This document shows, piece by piece, positions 6,640 to 10,987 of a stretch of DNA of 10,987 bases (its first letter is position 1; each line of letters starts with the position of its first letter). Below the pieces are notes generated by a model that was not told the DNA's origin, did not search any database, and worked only from the letters and a program-made list of their open reading frames with translations. The stretch spans positions 1 through 10,987 of the forward strand of contig JAWDMK010000022.1 of NCBI GenBank assembly GCA_046536675.1. Reading direction: 5' to 3'. The stretch comes from JAGDYD01 sp046536675 (GTDB lineage: Archaea; Micrarchaeota; Micrarchaeia; Micrarchaeales; CABMGC01). The position numbers were made by a program, and so were the translations under genes.

Positions 6640-6711
6640 CGCCCGAAGCAGGGATCGAACCTGCGACCTACTGGTTAACAGCCAGTCGCTCTACCACTGA
6701 GCTATTCGGGC
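6640..6711 (-). tRNA. tRNA-Asn (anticodon GTT)
   Basis: On the minus strand a full cloverleaf folds: acceptor GCCCGAA/TTCGGGC, D arm GCTC-AGTGGTA-GAGC, anticodon stem ACTGG/CCAGT with loop CTGTTAA giving anticodon GTT, a 5-nt variable loop, and T arm GCAGG-TTCGATC-CCTGC. The discriminator is G (position 6640), as expected for tRNA-Asn. CCA is not encoded and there is no intron. A TATA-like ATTTAAATAA (6735-6744) lies about 28 nt upstream, just after the stop codon of the gene at 6745, so the tRNA may have its own promoter or be cut from the operon transcript. Confidence 0.97.
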
Positions 6712-6734
6712 ATGAATAATCTTTTCCATAAACC

Positions 6735-6744
6735 TTATTTAAAT
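6735..6744 (-). promoter_or_regulatory. TATA-like box upstream of tRNA-Asn
   Basis: Minus-strand ATTTAAATAA is a palindromic AT run centred about 28 nt before the first tRNA base and directly adjacent to the stop codon of the preceding gene. Its placement suggests independent tRNA transcription, although read-through from the upstream operon is also possible. Confidence 0.4.
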
Positions 6745-7419
6745 CTATTCTTTAAAGAAAGGGAAAGGCTCAGCGAGATTTATAAGCTTGATATAAAGGT
6801 ATGAATGCTCACCAAAATCCTTTGTAAACTCTATCTTATCGCTTGAGTAATTATATCTTATGAAGCTACTCTCACTATAGCCTTTCAGCTCAGCATAATA
6901 AAAGGTCTTTTTATTATCTGCCAGCTCTTCTAGTAGGTCAAAAACACCTATATAGTATTTGTTCCCCTTTTCAAATATATATGCCTTTTCTATCTCTTCT
7001 TTTTCAACAGCCTTCTTTACCAGGCTCTTTACCAGGCTTTCATAACGTTCAATCTTTATTATAATCGGCCCTTCGCCCTTTCTTTCTTCAAATGGAAACG
7101 ACTCTAAAGGAAGTATATTTATATAATGTGCGTTGAACTGTTCTTTGTATTCGCTTGAAAAGTTTAGCTGTTCGCCTTCCGTTGTCGCAGAGTAGATTGC
7201 AAACTCGCCGATCTCATCTGTATTTACATAATATGCTATTACAGTATCATCTAGTTCCTCACCAAGAAGGTATAGGAAGTTTTTATCTCCTTTCTTAAAA
7301 GCAAGGAGATCTTTTGAATATGTATCAAAACTGCACGCCCCTCTAATAATATCTAATACACTTTTTGCTTTTATTGGGAGTATCTTTTTTGCTTTGCTCT
7401 TTCTTTTTTTGCTGGGCAT
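6745..7419 (-). CDS. Unrecognised protein with basic N-terminus, 224 aa
   Basis: I do not recognise this family. The protein opens with a strongly basic stretch (residues 2-14, PSKKRKSKAKKIL), which could contact nucleic acid or ribosomes. The rest is a soluble-looking alpha/beta protein rich in Tyr, Phe and Glu, with strands such as NFLYLLGEELDDTVIAYYVN and NKYYIGVFDLL and a Lys/Glu-rich helix (about 127-148). No signal peptide, membrane segment or Cys/His metal motif is seen. The ATG lies only 4 nt after the stop codon of the secreted Ig-like gene, so the two are almost certainly co-transcribed and perhaps translationally coupled. There is no strong Shine-Dalgarno sequence. The general style (KxYYI strands, aromatic-rich) resembles the 5538-6521 protein, but I see no clear alignment and do not claim homology. 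Confidence 0.72.
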   Translation of the reverse strand: MPSKKRKSKAKKILPIKAKSVLDIIRGACSFDTYSKDLLAFKKGDKNFLYLLGEELDDTVIAYYVNTDEIGEFAIYSATTEGEQLNFSSEYKEQFNAHYINILPLESFPFEERKGEGPIIIKIERYESLVKSLVKKAVEKEEIEKAYIFEKGNKYYIGVFDLLEELADNKKTFYYAELKGYSESSFIRYNYSSDKIEFTKDFGEHSYLYIKLINLAEPFPFFKE

Positions 7420-7423
7420 TTTT

Positions 7424-8263
7424 TCACTTTACAAAAGTGTTGTAGATATAGTCAAGGAAGAGTATAGTTGCATAAACAGGCTCATATATTATCGGAGAAA
7501 GTATAACCCCTTGGCTTATTGAGCTATAGTCACTTTTTAGGCTAGCCTTTCCAATTAGTTCTATGCGGTAATCCTTATTTATAAGTGGGCTTGTTGCTGA
7601 GCTAACACTTAGGTTAAATTTGTATACGCCAGGCTCATTTACAAATACAGGGTAAACAAAGCTGCTTGTTTTGCCGTGAAGTGCTATAACAGTGTCAGAG
7701 ATATTCCACGCCGGCAAACCATATGCACTTATAATAAAAGGATCATCAGATATGCCTGTATTGTTTATTTTAACAACAAGATTAACAGGCTGACCTATGC
7801 CTGTCTCAACCTTTTTTGGTGTTACATTCAATTCGAAAACATTTGTTGTTACATTAATATATGCATAGAATGTGAGGTTTCCAAGTCTTGAATAATTTCC
7901 TACATTTACTGCTCTTAAAACTACCTCGTAGGTTCCATTAGGTGCATTTGGTGCTACCGTTATCTTCATTTTCATCGGGTTTTCATAAAGTGGTGAAGAC
8001 TGTGAAGACCATCCCTGCGGTAACTTAACAGCCTCTAGTGTGTCCCACCCGATGTTAACAAGGAAGCCTGTTGCATTTGTTGTTGTTGGTGATGCAAGCA
8101 CATAGAAGCTTTCTCCCGGGCCAACCTTTCCAAGGTATATGCTACCATTATTATATAGTCTTCCGCTCACAGGGCTTAAAACATCAAGATACATAGCATT
8201 CGAAATCGAGATAAAGAGCATAATAGCAACAAAAGCACCAAATATGGTTGAACCTCTAATCAT
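7424..8263 (-). CDS. Secreted, sequon-rich Ig-like beta-sandwich protein
   Basis: A 279-aa protein, taking the ATG at 8263; the in-frame TTG at 8272 adds three residues and seems less likely. Residues 8-20 form a hydrophobic signal sequence (FGAFVAIMLFISI) ending near SNA at 21-23, so the product should be exported. The mature part looks like two Ig/CARDB- or NEW3-like beta-sandwich domains: strand patterns such as FYVLASPTT, NGTYEVVLRAVNVGN and FELNVTPKKVETGIGQPVNLVVKINNTG. The last of these is typical of domains that begin a strand with V-x-x-G-x-x-V. About ten N-x-S/T sequons suggest archaeal N-glycosylation at the cell surface. The last 30 residues are hydrophobic but interrupted by Pro and Asp, so they form at most a weak anchor. 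It may be a cell-envelope or pseudopilus-associated protein. It sits in the operon with the tRNA-binding and UPF0200 genes upstream and the 6745-7419 gene downstream. Confidence 0.8.
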   Translation of the reverse strand: MIRGSTIFGAFVAIMLFISISNAMYLDVLSPVSGRLYNNGSIYLGKVGPGESFYVLASPTTTNATGFLVNIGWDTLEAVKLPQGWSSQSSPLYENPMKMKITVAPNAPNGTYEVVLRAVNVGNYSRLGNLTFYAYINVTTNVFELNVTPKKVETGIGQPVNLVVKINNTGISDDPFIISAYGLPAWNISDTVIALHGKTSSFVYPVFVNEPGVYKFNLSVSSATSPLINKDYRIELIGKASLKSDYSSISQGVILSPIIYEPVYATILFLDYIYNTFVK

Positions 8264-8302
8264 GTTTATCAACTTATATTAATAAGACAAATTATTAAAT
8301 TA

Positions 8303-8881
8303 TTATTCATCAATGCCTTTTTTCATTTTTCTTTTCTTTTCATTTGTTATAATATAATTAAGCAGGAAGTCTAGATCCCTCTTTAGTTGTTTAACACTTG
8401 CGGTATTAGAGACAACAAAATCCGCATTTCTTATTGCGCCGTCAATGCCGTATCTTTTCTCTTTCGCCTCTCTAAATTCAAATTCTTTCATATTCTTTGG
8501 GTCATCTTCTCTTCCCCTTGCCCTGAGTCTTTTATACCTAAGCAGCTTTGGTGCGACTAGTGCGATAACATAGAAATGCTTCAATCTTTTTCTGAAATAT
8601 TTAATCTCTCCTACTCCTCTTAGCCCGACAATTACTATATTTCCCTTCTTTTTTCTAAGCTCTCTTAATGCAAGTTTTGCAACAACGTCATTTCCAAATT
8701 TTTTTCTAAGTAGTAGCGAAAACTCCCTTATGCTTCTATTTGTTATCCTTATCTTTTTTCTCCTCATCTCCTCTCTTACAACATCTCCCATCTCAACTTT
8801 TTCGAATCCTTTTCTAACAAGATACTGGGCAGCTAAGCTTTTTCCTGAGCCCGGCATGCCCGTTATTCCTACTACCACCAT
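8303..8881 (-). CDS. UPF0200-family P-loop NTPase / nucleotide kinase-like protein
   Basis: A 192-aa protein with a Walker A loop GMPGSGKS at residues 8-15 directly after a first beta strand, the fold of CMP/AMP/dephospho-CoA kinase relatives. Further family marks are the GLRGVGEIKYF segment (86-96, following strand NIVIV), an Arg-rich lid (about 113-125, RYKRLRARGRED), DDPK (126-129) followed by FEFREAKEKRYG, and the late NADFVVSN strand (152-159). Together these match the archaeal UPF0200 (MJ1399-type) group, whose substrate is not established as far as I know. It is sometimes labelled dephospho-CoA kinase-like, but archaeal dephospho-CoA kinase activity has been assigned to a different family (DUF359), so that name is not used here. 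It follows the tRNA-binding gene with a 7-nt gap, indicating an operon. The Lys-rich C-terminal tail (180-188) is probably disordered. Confidence 0.88.
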   Translation of the reverse strand: MVVVGITGMPGSGKSLAAQYLVRKGFEKVEMGDVVREEMRRKKIRITNRSIREFSLLLRKKFGNDVVAKLALRELRKKKGNIVIVGLRGVGEIKYFRKRLKHFYVIALVAPKLLRYKRLRARGREDDPKNMKEFEFREAKEKRYGIDGAIRNADFVVSNTASVKQLKRDLDFLLNYIITNEKKRKMKKGIDE

Positions 8882-8888
8882 GTTAACA

Positions 8889-9218
8889 CTAATGAACTAT
8901 GCTTCCCTCTTTTATCTCTTTGTCAGGCACGAGCAGTGCAAGGTTTCCTTCACCATCTTCTGCGGCAAGAAGCATGCCATTGGATTTTTCACCAGCAATA
9001 TCTTTTGGGTCAAGATTTGTCACCACAGTAATTAACTTGCCTATAAGATCATCTTTTCTATATTTAGAAGCGATACCTGCAATTATCTGCCTTGTACCTA
9101 GCTCACCAAGGTCTACCTTTAGCTTGTACATTGGCTTTTTTGCTTTCTCGTGGGGTTCTACGCCAATTATTCTACCTATCCTTATTTCGATTTGCAAAAA
9201 TTCATTTATGCTTACCAT
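8889..9218 (-). CDS. Free-standing tRNA-binding OB-fold protein (MetRS-beta / CsaA-like)
   Basis: A 109-aa single-domain protein of the tRNA_bind (EMAPII/Arc1p) OB-fold family. Diagnostic parts are EIRIGRIIGVEPHEKAKKPM (11-30), YKLKVDLGELGTRQIIAGI (31-49) and the LIGKLITVVTNLDPKDIAGEKS stretch (58-79) ending in NGMLLAAED (80-88). The KVDLG...RQIIAGI and GMLLAA forms resemble the C-terminal dimerisation/tRNA-binding domain of methionyl-tRNA synthetase, while KKPMYKLKVD resembles CsaA. The likely role is binding tRNA as a dimer and helping MetRS, with a CsaA-like chaperone role as the alternative. It is the first gene of the minus-strand operon that continues into UPF0200. A TATA-like CTAATATAG (9237-9245) is centred about 23 nt upstream of the ATG. 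Confidence 0.9.
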   Translation of the reverse strand: MVSINEFLQIEIRIGRIIGVEPHEKAKKPMYKLKVDLGELGTRQIIAGIASKYRKDDLIGKLITVVTNLDPKDIAGEKSNGMLLAAEDGEGNLALLVPDKEIKEGSIVH

Positions 9219-9236
9219 CTTACCACTATCTGCTAC

Positions 9237-9258
9237 CTATATTAGCAAAAAATAAATA
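9237..9258. promoter_or_regulatory. Back-to-back TATA-like boxes of a divergent promoter
   Basis: In the 62-nt gap between two divergent starts lie minus-strand CTAATATAG (9237-9245, about 23 nt before the tRNA-binding gene) and plus-strand AAATAAATA (9250-9258, about 27 nt before the ligT ATG). They are separated by only 4 nt. Both spacings fit leaderless transcription, and the closeness suggests the two promoters may compete for TBP/TFB. Confidence 0.5.
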
Positions 9259-9280
9259 AATAGACTCTCATATAGATGCA

Positions 9281-9829
9281 ATGAGACTCTTTACCGCAAT
9301 AGAATTGCCTGATGATATTAAAAAGCGCATTATTGAAAAGAGCAAAGAGATAGCAGCACCAGGTATTACACTTGTAAAAGAAGAAGCACTCCACATAACA
9401 CTTCACTTTTTTGGCGAAAAGTCCGAAACAGAAGCCGAAAAAATCAAAAAAGCACTAGAAGAGCTAAGTTGGTCCACGTTTAAAGTTAATTTATATGGAA
9501 TAAACACGTTTAGCCCAAAGTTCATTAGAGTAATTTTCGTATCGCTCAAGGAAGGCGCTTCTGAAGTTTCACAGCTATATAGCAAGCTTTCAAGCTTGCT
9601 CGATGCTGAAAAGATCTCTTATGAGAAGGAAAAATACGTGCCGCATGTGACAATAGCTAGAGTAAAATATGCAAATAGGGAAAGGCTCATTGAGTTCATT
9701 AACAAATACAAGGATTACCAATTTGGCTCCTTTGATGTAAGCTCTTTTTATCTTATAAAAAGCACGCTTACAAGTTCTGGGCCTGTTTACGAGAAGCTAT
9801 ATGAGTTTAAGTCTCGAAACGTTTTTTGA
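9281..9829 (+). CDS. thpR: RNA 2',3'-cyclic phosphodiesterase (2H family, LigT/ThpR)
   Basis: A 182-aa protein, the usual length of the family. The N-terminus MRLFTAIELP is the typical first strand (R-x-F-x-A-I). The two catalytic HxTx motifs are both present: H38-I-T-L and H122-V-T-I. The family hydrolyses RNA or nucleotide 2',3'-cyclic phosphates to 2'-phosphates and can join 2'-5' linked tRNA halves in vitro. In archaea a role in tRNA splicing or RNA-end repair is often suggested, but the physiological substrate is uncertain. The C-terminal strand FDVSSFYLIKSTLTSSGPVYEKLYEF (not quoted in full: residues 151-176) is characteristic, with the S-x-L-T-x-x-G-P-x-Y pattern. It starts at ATG 9281 with a TATA-like box about 27 nt upstream. 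Its last 33 nt overlap the convergent gene that ends at 9797. Confidence 0.95.
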   Translation: MRLFTAIELPDDIKKRIIEKSKEIAAPGITLVKEEALHITLHFFGEKSETEAEKIKKALEELSWSTFKVNLYGINTFSPKFIRVIFVSLKEGASEVSQLYSKLSSLLDAEKISYEKEKYVPHVTIARVKYANRERLIEFINKYKDYQFGSFDVSSFYLIKSTLTSSGPVYEKLYEFKSRNVF

Positions 9830-10414
9830 AAATTCATCAAAGCTTAAATTGTTGAGAAGATCACCAGGCTTGTAAATAATATTTTTAATTAATACATTGT
9901 AAGATAACCCTGTCTTCAAATCTATCGCAATATGCCTTACTTCATTTCCAAACAAGTCTACTTCGACAAGTGAGCTTTTGCCGAGCTTTTCTAAAAAGAG
10001 AAGCGATTTGACAAACTCTTTTGCATTAGCTTGCTTATTCTGCATGCCTATAATTCTAATTTCTGTATTTCTCTCTTTTAGTCTACTGTATAGCTTCTTT
10101 ACAATCCTAGCCTCTTCTTTATTTAATGGCAATGCTGCCCTGAAAAATACACCGGATTCTTTGCTAACGCTATAAATTGAGACAAGCACATCGTATGTTA
10201 AGTTATATGCATAAATGTATCTGGTGTTAAAATTATTTTTTTCAAATATTATATTTCCGATCTTTATCTCTTTTAAAAAATCAGAGATCAATGCGATAGA
10301 AGTATTTGCCCTCTCACTTGGCAGGTAAGTTGATTTTACACTGCCTAATGTAATCTTTTCATCAGAAAATTTCTCTCCTGCGCTTATGCTCTTAAAATAG
10401 CTCCAGAAATCCAT
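9797..10414 (-). CDS. Unrecognised protein, 205 aa, with a transposon end at its start codon
   Basis: I do not recognise this family. The protein is soluble-looking, with no signal or membrane segment and mixed alpha/beta composition. A central Lys/Arg-rich helix (about residues 98-116, KEEARIVKKLYSRLKERN) is followed by a strand, EIRIIGM, and near the C-terminus comes LVEVDLFGNEVRHIAID. The frame stays open upstream to 10531, but those 39 codons lie inside the TnpB element's right end and read against the tnpB gene in another frame. I therefore place the start at ATG 10414, the first Met outside the element. The element ends within a base or two of that ATG, so the original promoter, and possibly an original N-terminus, has been pushed away. 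Expression may now depend on transcription leaving the element. The 3' end overlaps thpR by 33 nt tail-to-tail. Confidence 0.68.
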   Translation of the reverse strand: MDFWSYFKSISAGEKFSDEKITLGSVKSTYLPSERANTSIALISDFLKEIKIGNIIFEKNNFNTRYIYAYNLTYDVLVSIYSVSKESGVFFRAALPLNKEEARIVKKLYSRLKERNTEIRIIGMQNKQANAKEFVKSLLFLEKLGKSSLVEVDLFGNEVRHIAIDLKTGLSYNVLIKNIIYKPGDLLNNLSFDEFSKNVSRLKLI

Positions 10415-10530
10415 CTGACATCCTCCCACGAATAAATTCGTGTGGTTCCTCACGGTTTCAAGGTTCGTTTCAACCATTGTCGCACCATCTGTGCCCATTC
10501 CAACGGTATACCGCAGGGTGTGCCAGAACA
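10400..10530 (-). ncRNA. Putative TnpB guide RNA (omegaRNA/reRNA)
   Basis: IS200/IS605 TnpB nucleases use an RNA made from the end of the tnpB gene and the element's right end, whose last bases are the flanking DNA acting as guide. Here the stretch after the tnpB stop has a TTGAAAC pair, a CGTGAGGAACC segment and the terminal hairpin. It then leads into GATGGATTTCTGGAGC, the start of the 205-aa gene. The 5' limit is a guess and the guide limit (about 16-20 nt past 10416) follows characterised systems. Inferred from position. Confidence 0.4.
10427..10442. repeat. Right-end hairpin CACGAA-TAAA-TTCGTG
   Basis: A perfect 6-bp stem with a 4-nt loop, 10 nt inside the presumed right end of the element. 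Subterminal hairpins of this kind are what the TnpA (Y1/HUH) transposase recognises in single-stranded DNA, and they also form the last stem of the TnpB guide RNA scaffold. Confidence 0.75.
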
Positions 10531-10987
10531 CCCACTACTCCTATCCCGCTGCCTTGCGACAGTGGGATTTGGAGATACCTTTTCTTCATGTTTACTGTGC
10601 TGTTGATATCTGCATTGAACTCCTTCCTATATAGTTTACATCTATACAGGCCCCTGTGCACCCTCCCATGCTCTTCCCTGCCGCACAGTGCACAGGTCTT
10701 TGAGGTATCCTTCTCGCTGATTTTTGTTATTTTTACCCCAAGCATCTTAGCCTTGTAGAATAGCTGCCGAGTTATTTCACCAAACTGCCATTGGTGTATC
10801 TTTTGATCTGCAGTCTCATTGTATCTTACCCTCTTTCTTATGTCTGTCAAGTCACCTACTACTATACCCTTGCCCTCTGATTTTGCAGTTTCCACTATCT
10901 GTTTGGTTGCAGCATGTATCATATGTTTTAATTGTAGCAATGTTTTCCTTGCAATCTGCCTTTTCTGTTTGCTTGTCTTTATGCCTG
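10470..10987 (-). CDS. tnpB: RNA-guided nuclease TnpB, C-terminal part (5' end outside window)
   Basis: The frame is open to the window edge (reading GIKTSKQKRQIARKTLLQLK), so the TTG at 10940 is internal and the N-terminal part is missing only because the window ends. RuvC-like catalytic positions are present: Asp in VGDLTDIRK (codon 10851-10853), Glu in KISEKDTSKTC (10713-10715) and Asp in FNADINSTVNM (10608-10610). The zinc ribbon has CALC (Cys codons 10692-10694 and 10683-10685) and then CKLY where CxxC is expected. The third Cys is at 10638-10640, and the fourth position is Tyr (TAT, 10629-10631). TnpB is an RNA-guided DNA endonuclease that helps IS200/IS605 elements persist at their sites. 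The 3' tail after NMKKRY is 35 residues with a Gly/Val-rich stretch. Confidence 0.9.
   Translation of the reverse strand, partial: GIKTSKQKRQIARKTLLQLKHMIHAATKQIVETAKSEGKGIVVGDLTDIRKRVRYNETADQKIHQWQFGEITRQLFYKAKMLGVKITKISEKDTSKTCALCGREEHGRVHRGLYRCKLYRKEFNADINSTVNMKKRYLQIPLSQGSGIGVVGVLAHPAVYRWNGHRWCDNG

Larger units (their letters stand above)
10416..10987 (-). mobile_element. IS200/IS605-family element, right part (runs off the window)
   Basis: The element contains the C-terminal part of tnpB and, after it, a right end reading (minus strand) ...CACGAATTTATTCGTGGGAGGATGTCA. A hairpin followed by GGGAGGATGTCA is a common right-end form of archaeal tnpB-bearing (IS1341-type) elements, as I recall it. 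There are no terminal inverted repeats and no target duplication visible, as expected for this family. The left end and any tnpA lie outside the window. The junction at about 10416 is placed by this end motif. Confidence 0.8.

Noticed and set aside
8303..8881. Naming this protein dephospho-CoA kinase (CoaE)
   Set aside because: Only the P-loop kinase fold is shared. The motifs match UPF0200, and archaeal dephospho-CoA kinase activity has been assigned to the unrelated DUF359 family.
10415..10531. N-terminal 39 codons of the open frame that continues upstream of the 205-aa gene
   Set aside because: They lie inside the right end of the IS element and overlap the tnpB 3' end in another frame on the same strand, so they are most likely not native coding sequence.
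10470..10940. tnpB starting at TTG 10940 as a complete short gene
   Set aside because: The frame stays open to the window edge with TnpB-like sequence (KQKRQIARKTLLQLK), so the gene is only cut by the window.
1..10987. CRISPR array, rRNA, riboswitch or toxin-antitoxin pair
   Set aside because: No evenly spaced repeats, no rRNA-like stretches and no riboswitch core were seen. The lone RHH gene has no adjoining toxin-like ORF.

Overview
This AT-rich window reads as archaeal chromosome. The evidence is a short Rpo3/RpoD subunit of archaeal RNA polymerase sitting 3 nt upstream of a class II tRNA gene (probably tRNA-Leu), an archaeal UPF0200 P-loop protein, a P3A-type proton-pumping ATPase of the kind found in archaea, intron-less tRNA genes without encoded CCA, and TATA-like boxes about 23-28 nt upstream of several start codons, which suggests mostly leaderless mRNAs. 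Many genes are small and two or three proteins are unrecognisable. I infer a small-genome (DPANN/ARMAN-like, possibly acidophilic) archaeon, but the lineage cannot be settled from this window.

Layout. 1-604 (minus): the 5' part of a tRNA-Leu/Ser gene and rpoD. 605-782: divergent promoter region. 783-2288 (plus): a double-length, two-domain ThyX-type flavin-dependent thymidylate synthase in which the two halves have lost complementary sets of catalytic residues. 2307-2579 (minus): a small ribbon-helix-helix protein, convergent with thyX. 2580-2933: a 354-nt gap holding promoter-like elements, a perfect 12-bp palindrome and a possible tiny hydrophobic peptide gene with a strong Shine-Dalgarno sequence. 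2934-5330 (minus): a full-length P3A H+-ATPase. 5538-6521 (minus): an unrecognised protein. 6640-6711 (minus): tRNA-Asn.

6745-9218 (minus) is a tightly packed likely operon, read right to left: a free-standing MetRS-beta/CsaA-like tRNA-binding protein, a UPF0200 P-loop protein, a secreted sequon-rich Ig-like protein, an unrecognised protein, and then tRNA-Asn. 9281-9829 (plus): RNA 2',3'-cyclic phosphodiesterase (ThpR/LigT), divergent from that operon and overlapping by 33 nt the 3' end of an unrecognised gene (9797-10414, minus). 10416-10987 (minus): the right part of an IS200/IS605-family element with the C-terminal part of TnpB. Its hairpin-bearing right end stops within a base or two of the start codon of the 9797-10414 gene.

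Themes. Much of the window is information processing: RNA polymerase, two tRNAs, a tRNA-binding protein and an RNA-end-processing enzyme. Nucleotide metabolism (ThyX) and ion transport (H+-ATPase) are also represented. The points most worth following up are the composite-active-site ThyX, the TnpB element inserted at a start codon (whose guide RNA would carry the start of the neighbouring gene), a Cys-to-Tyr change in the TnpB zinc finger, and the SD-led micro-ORF.
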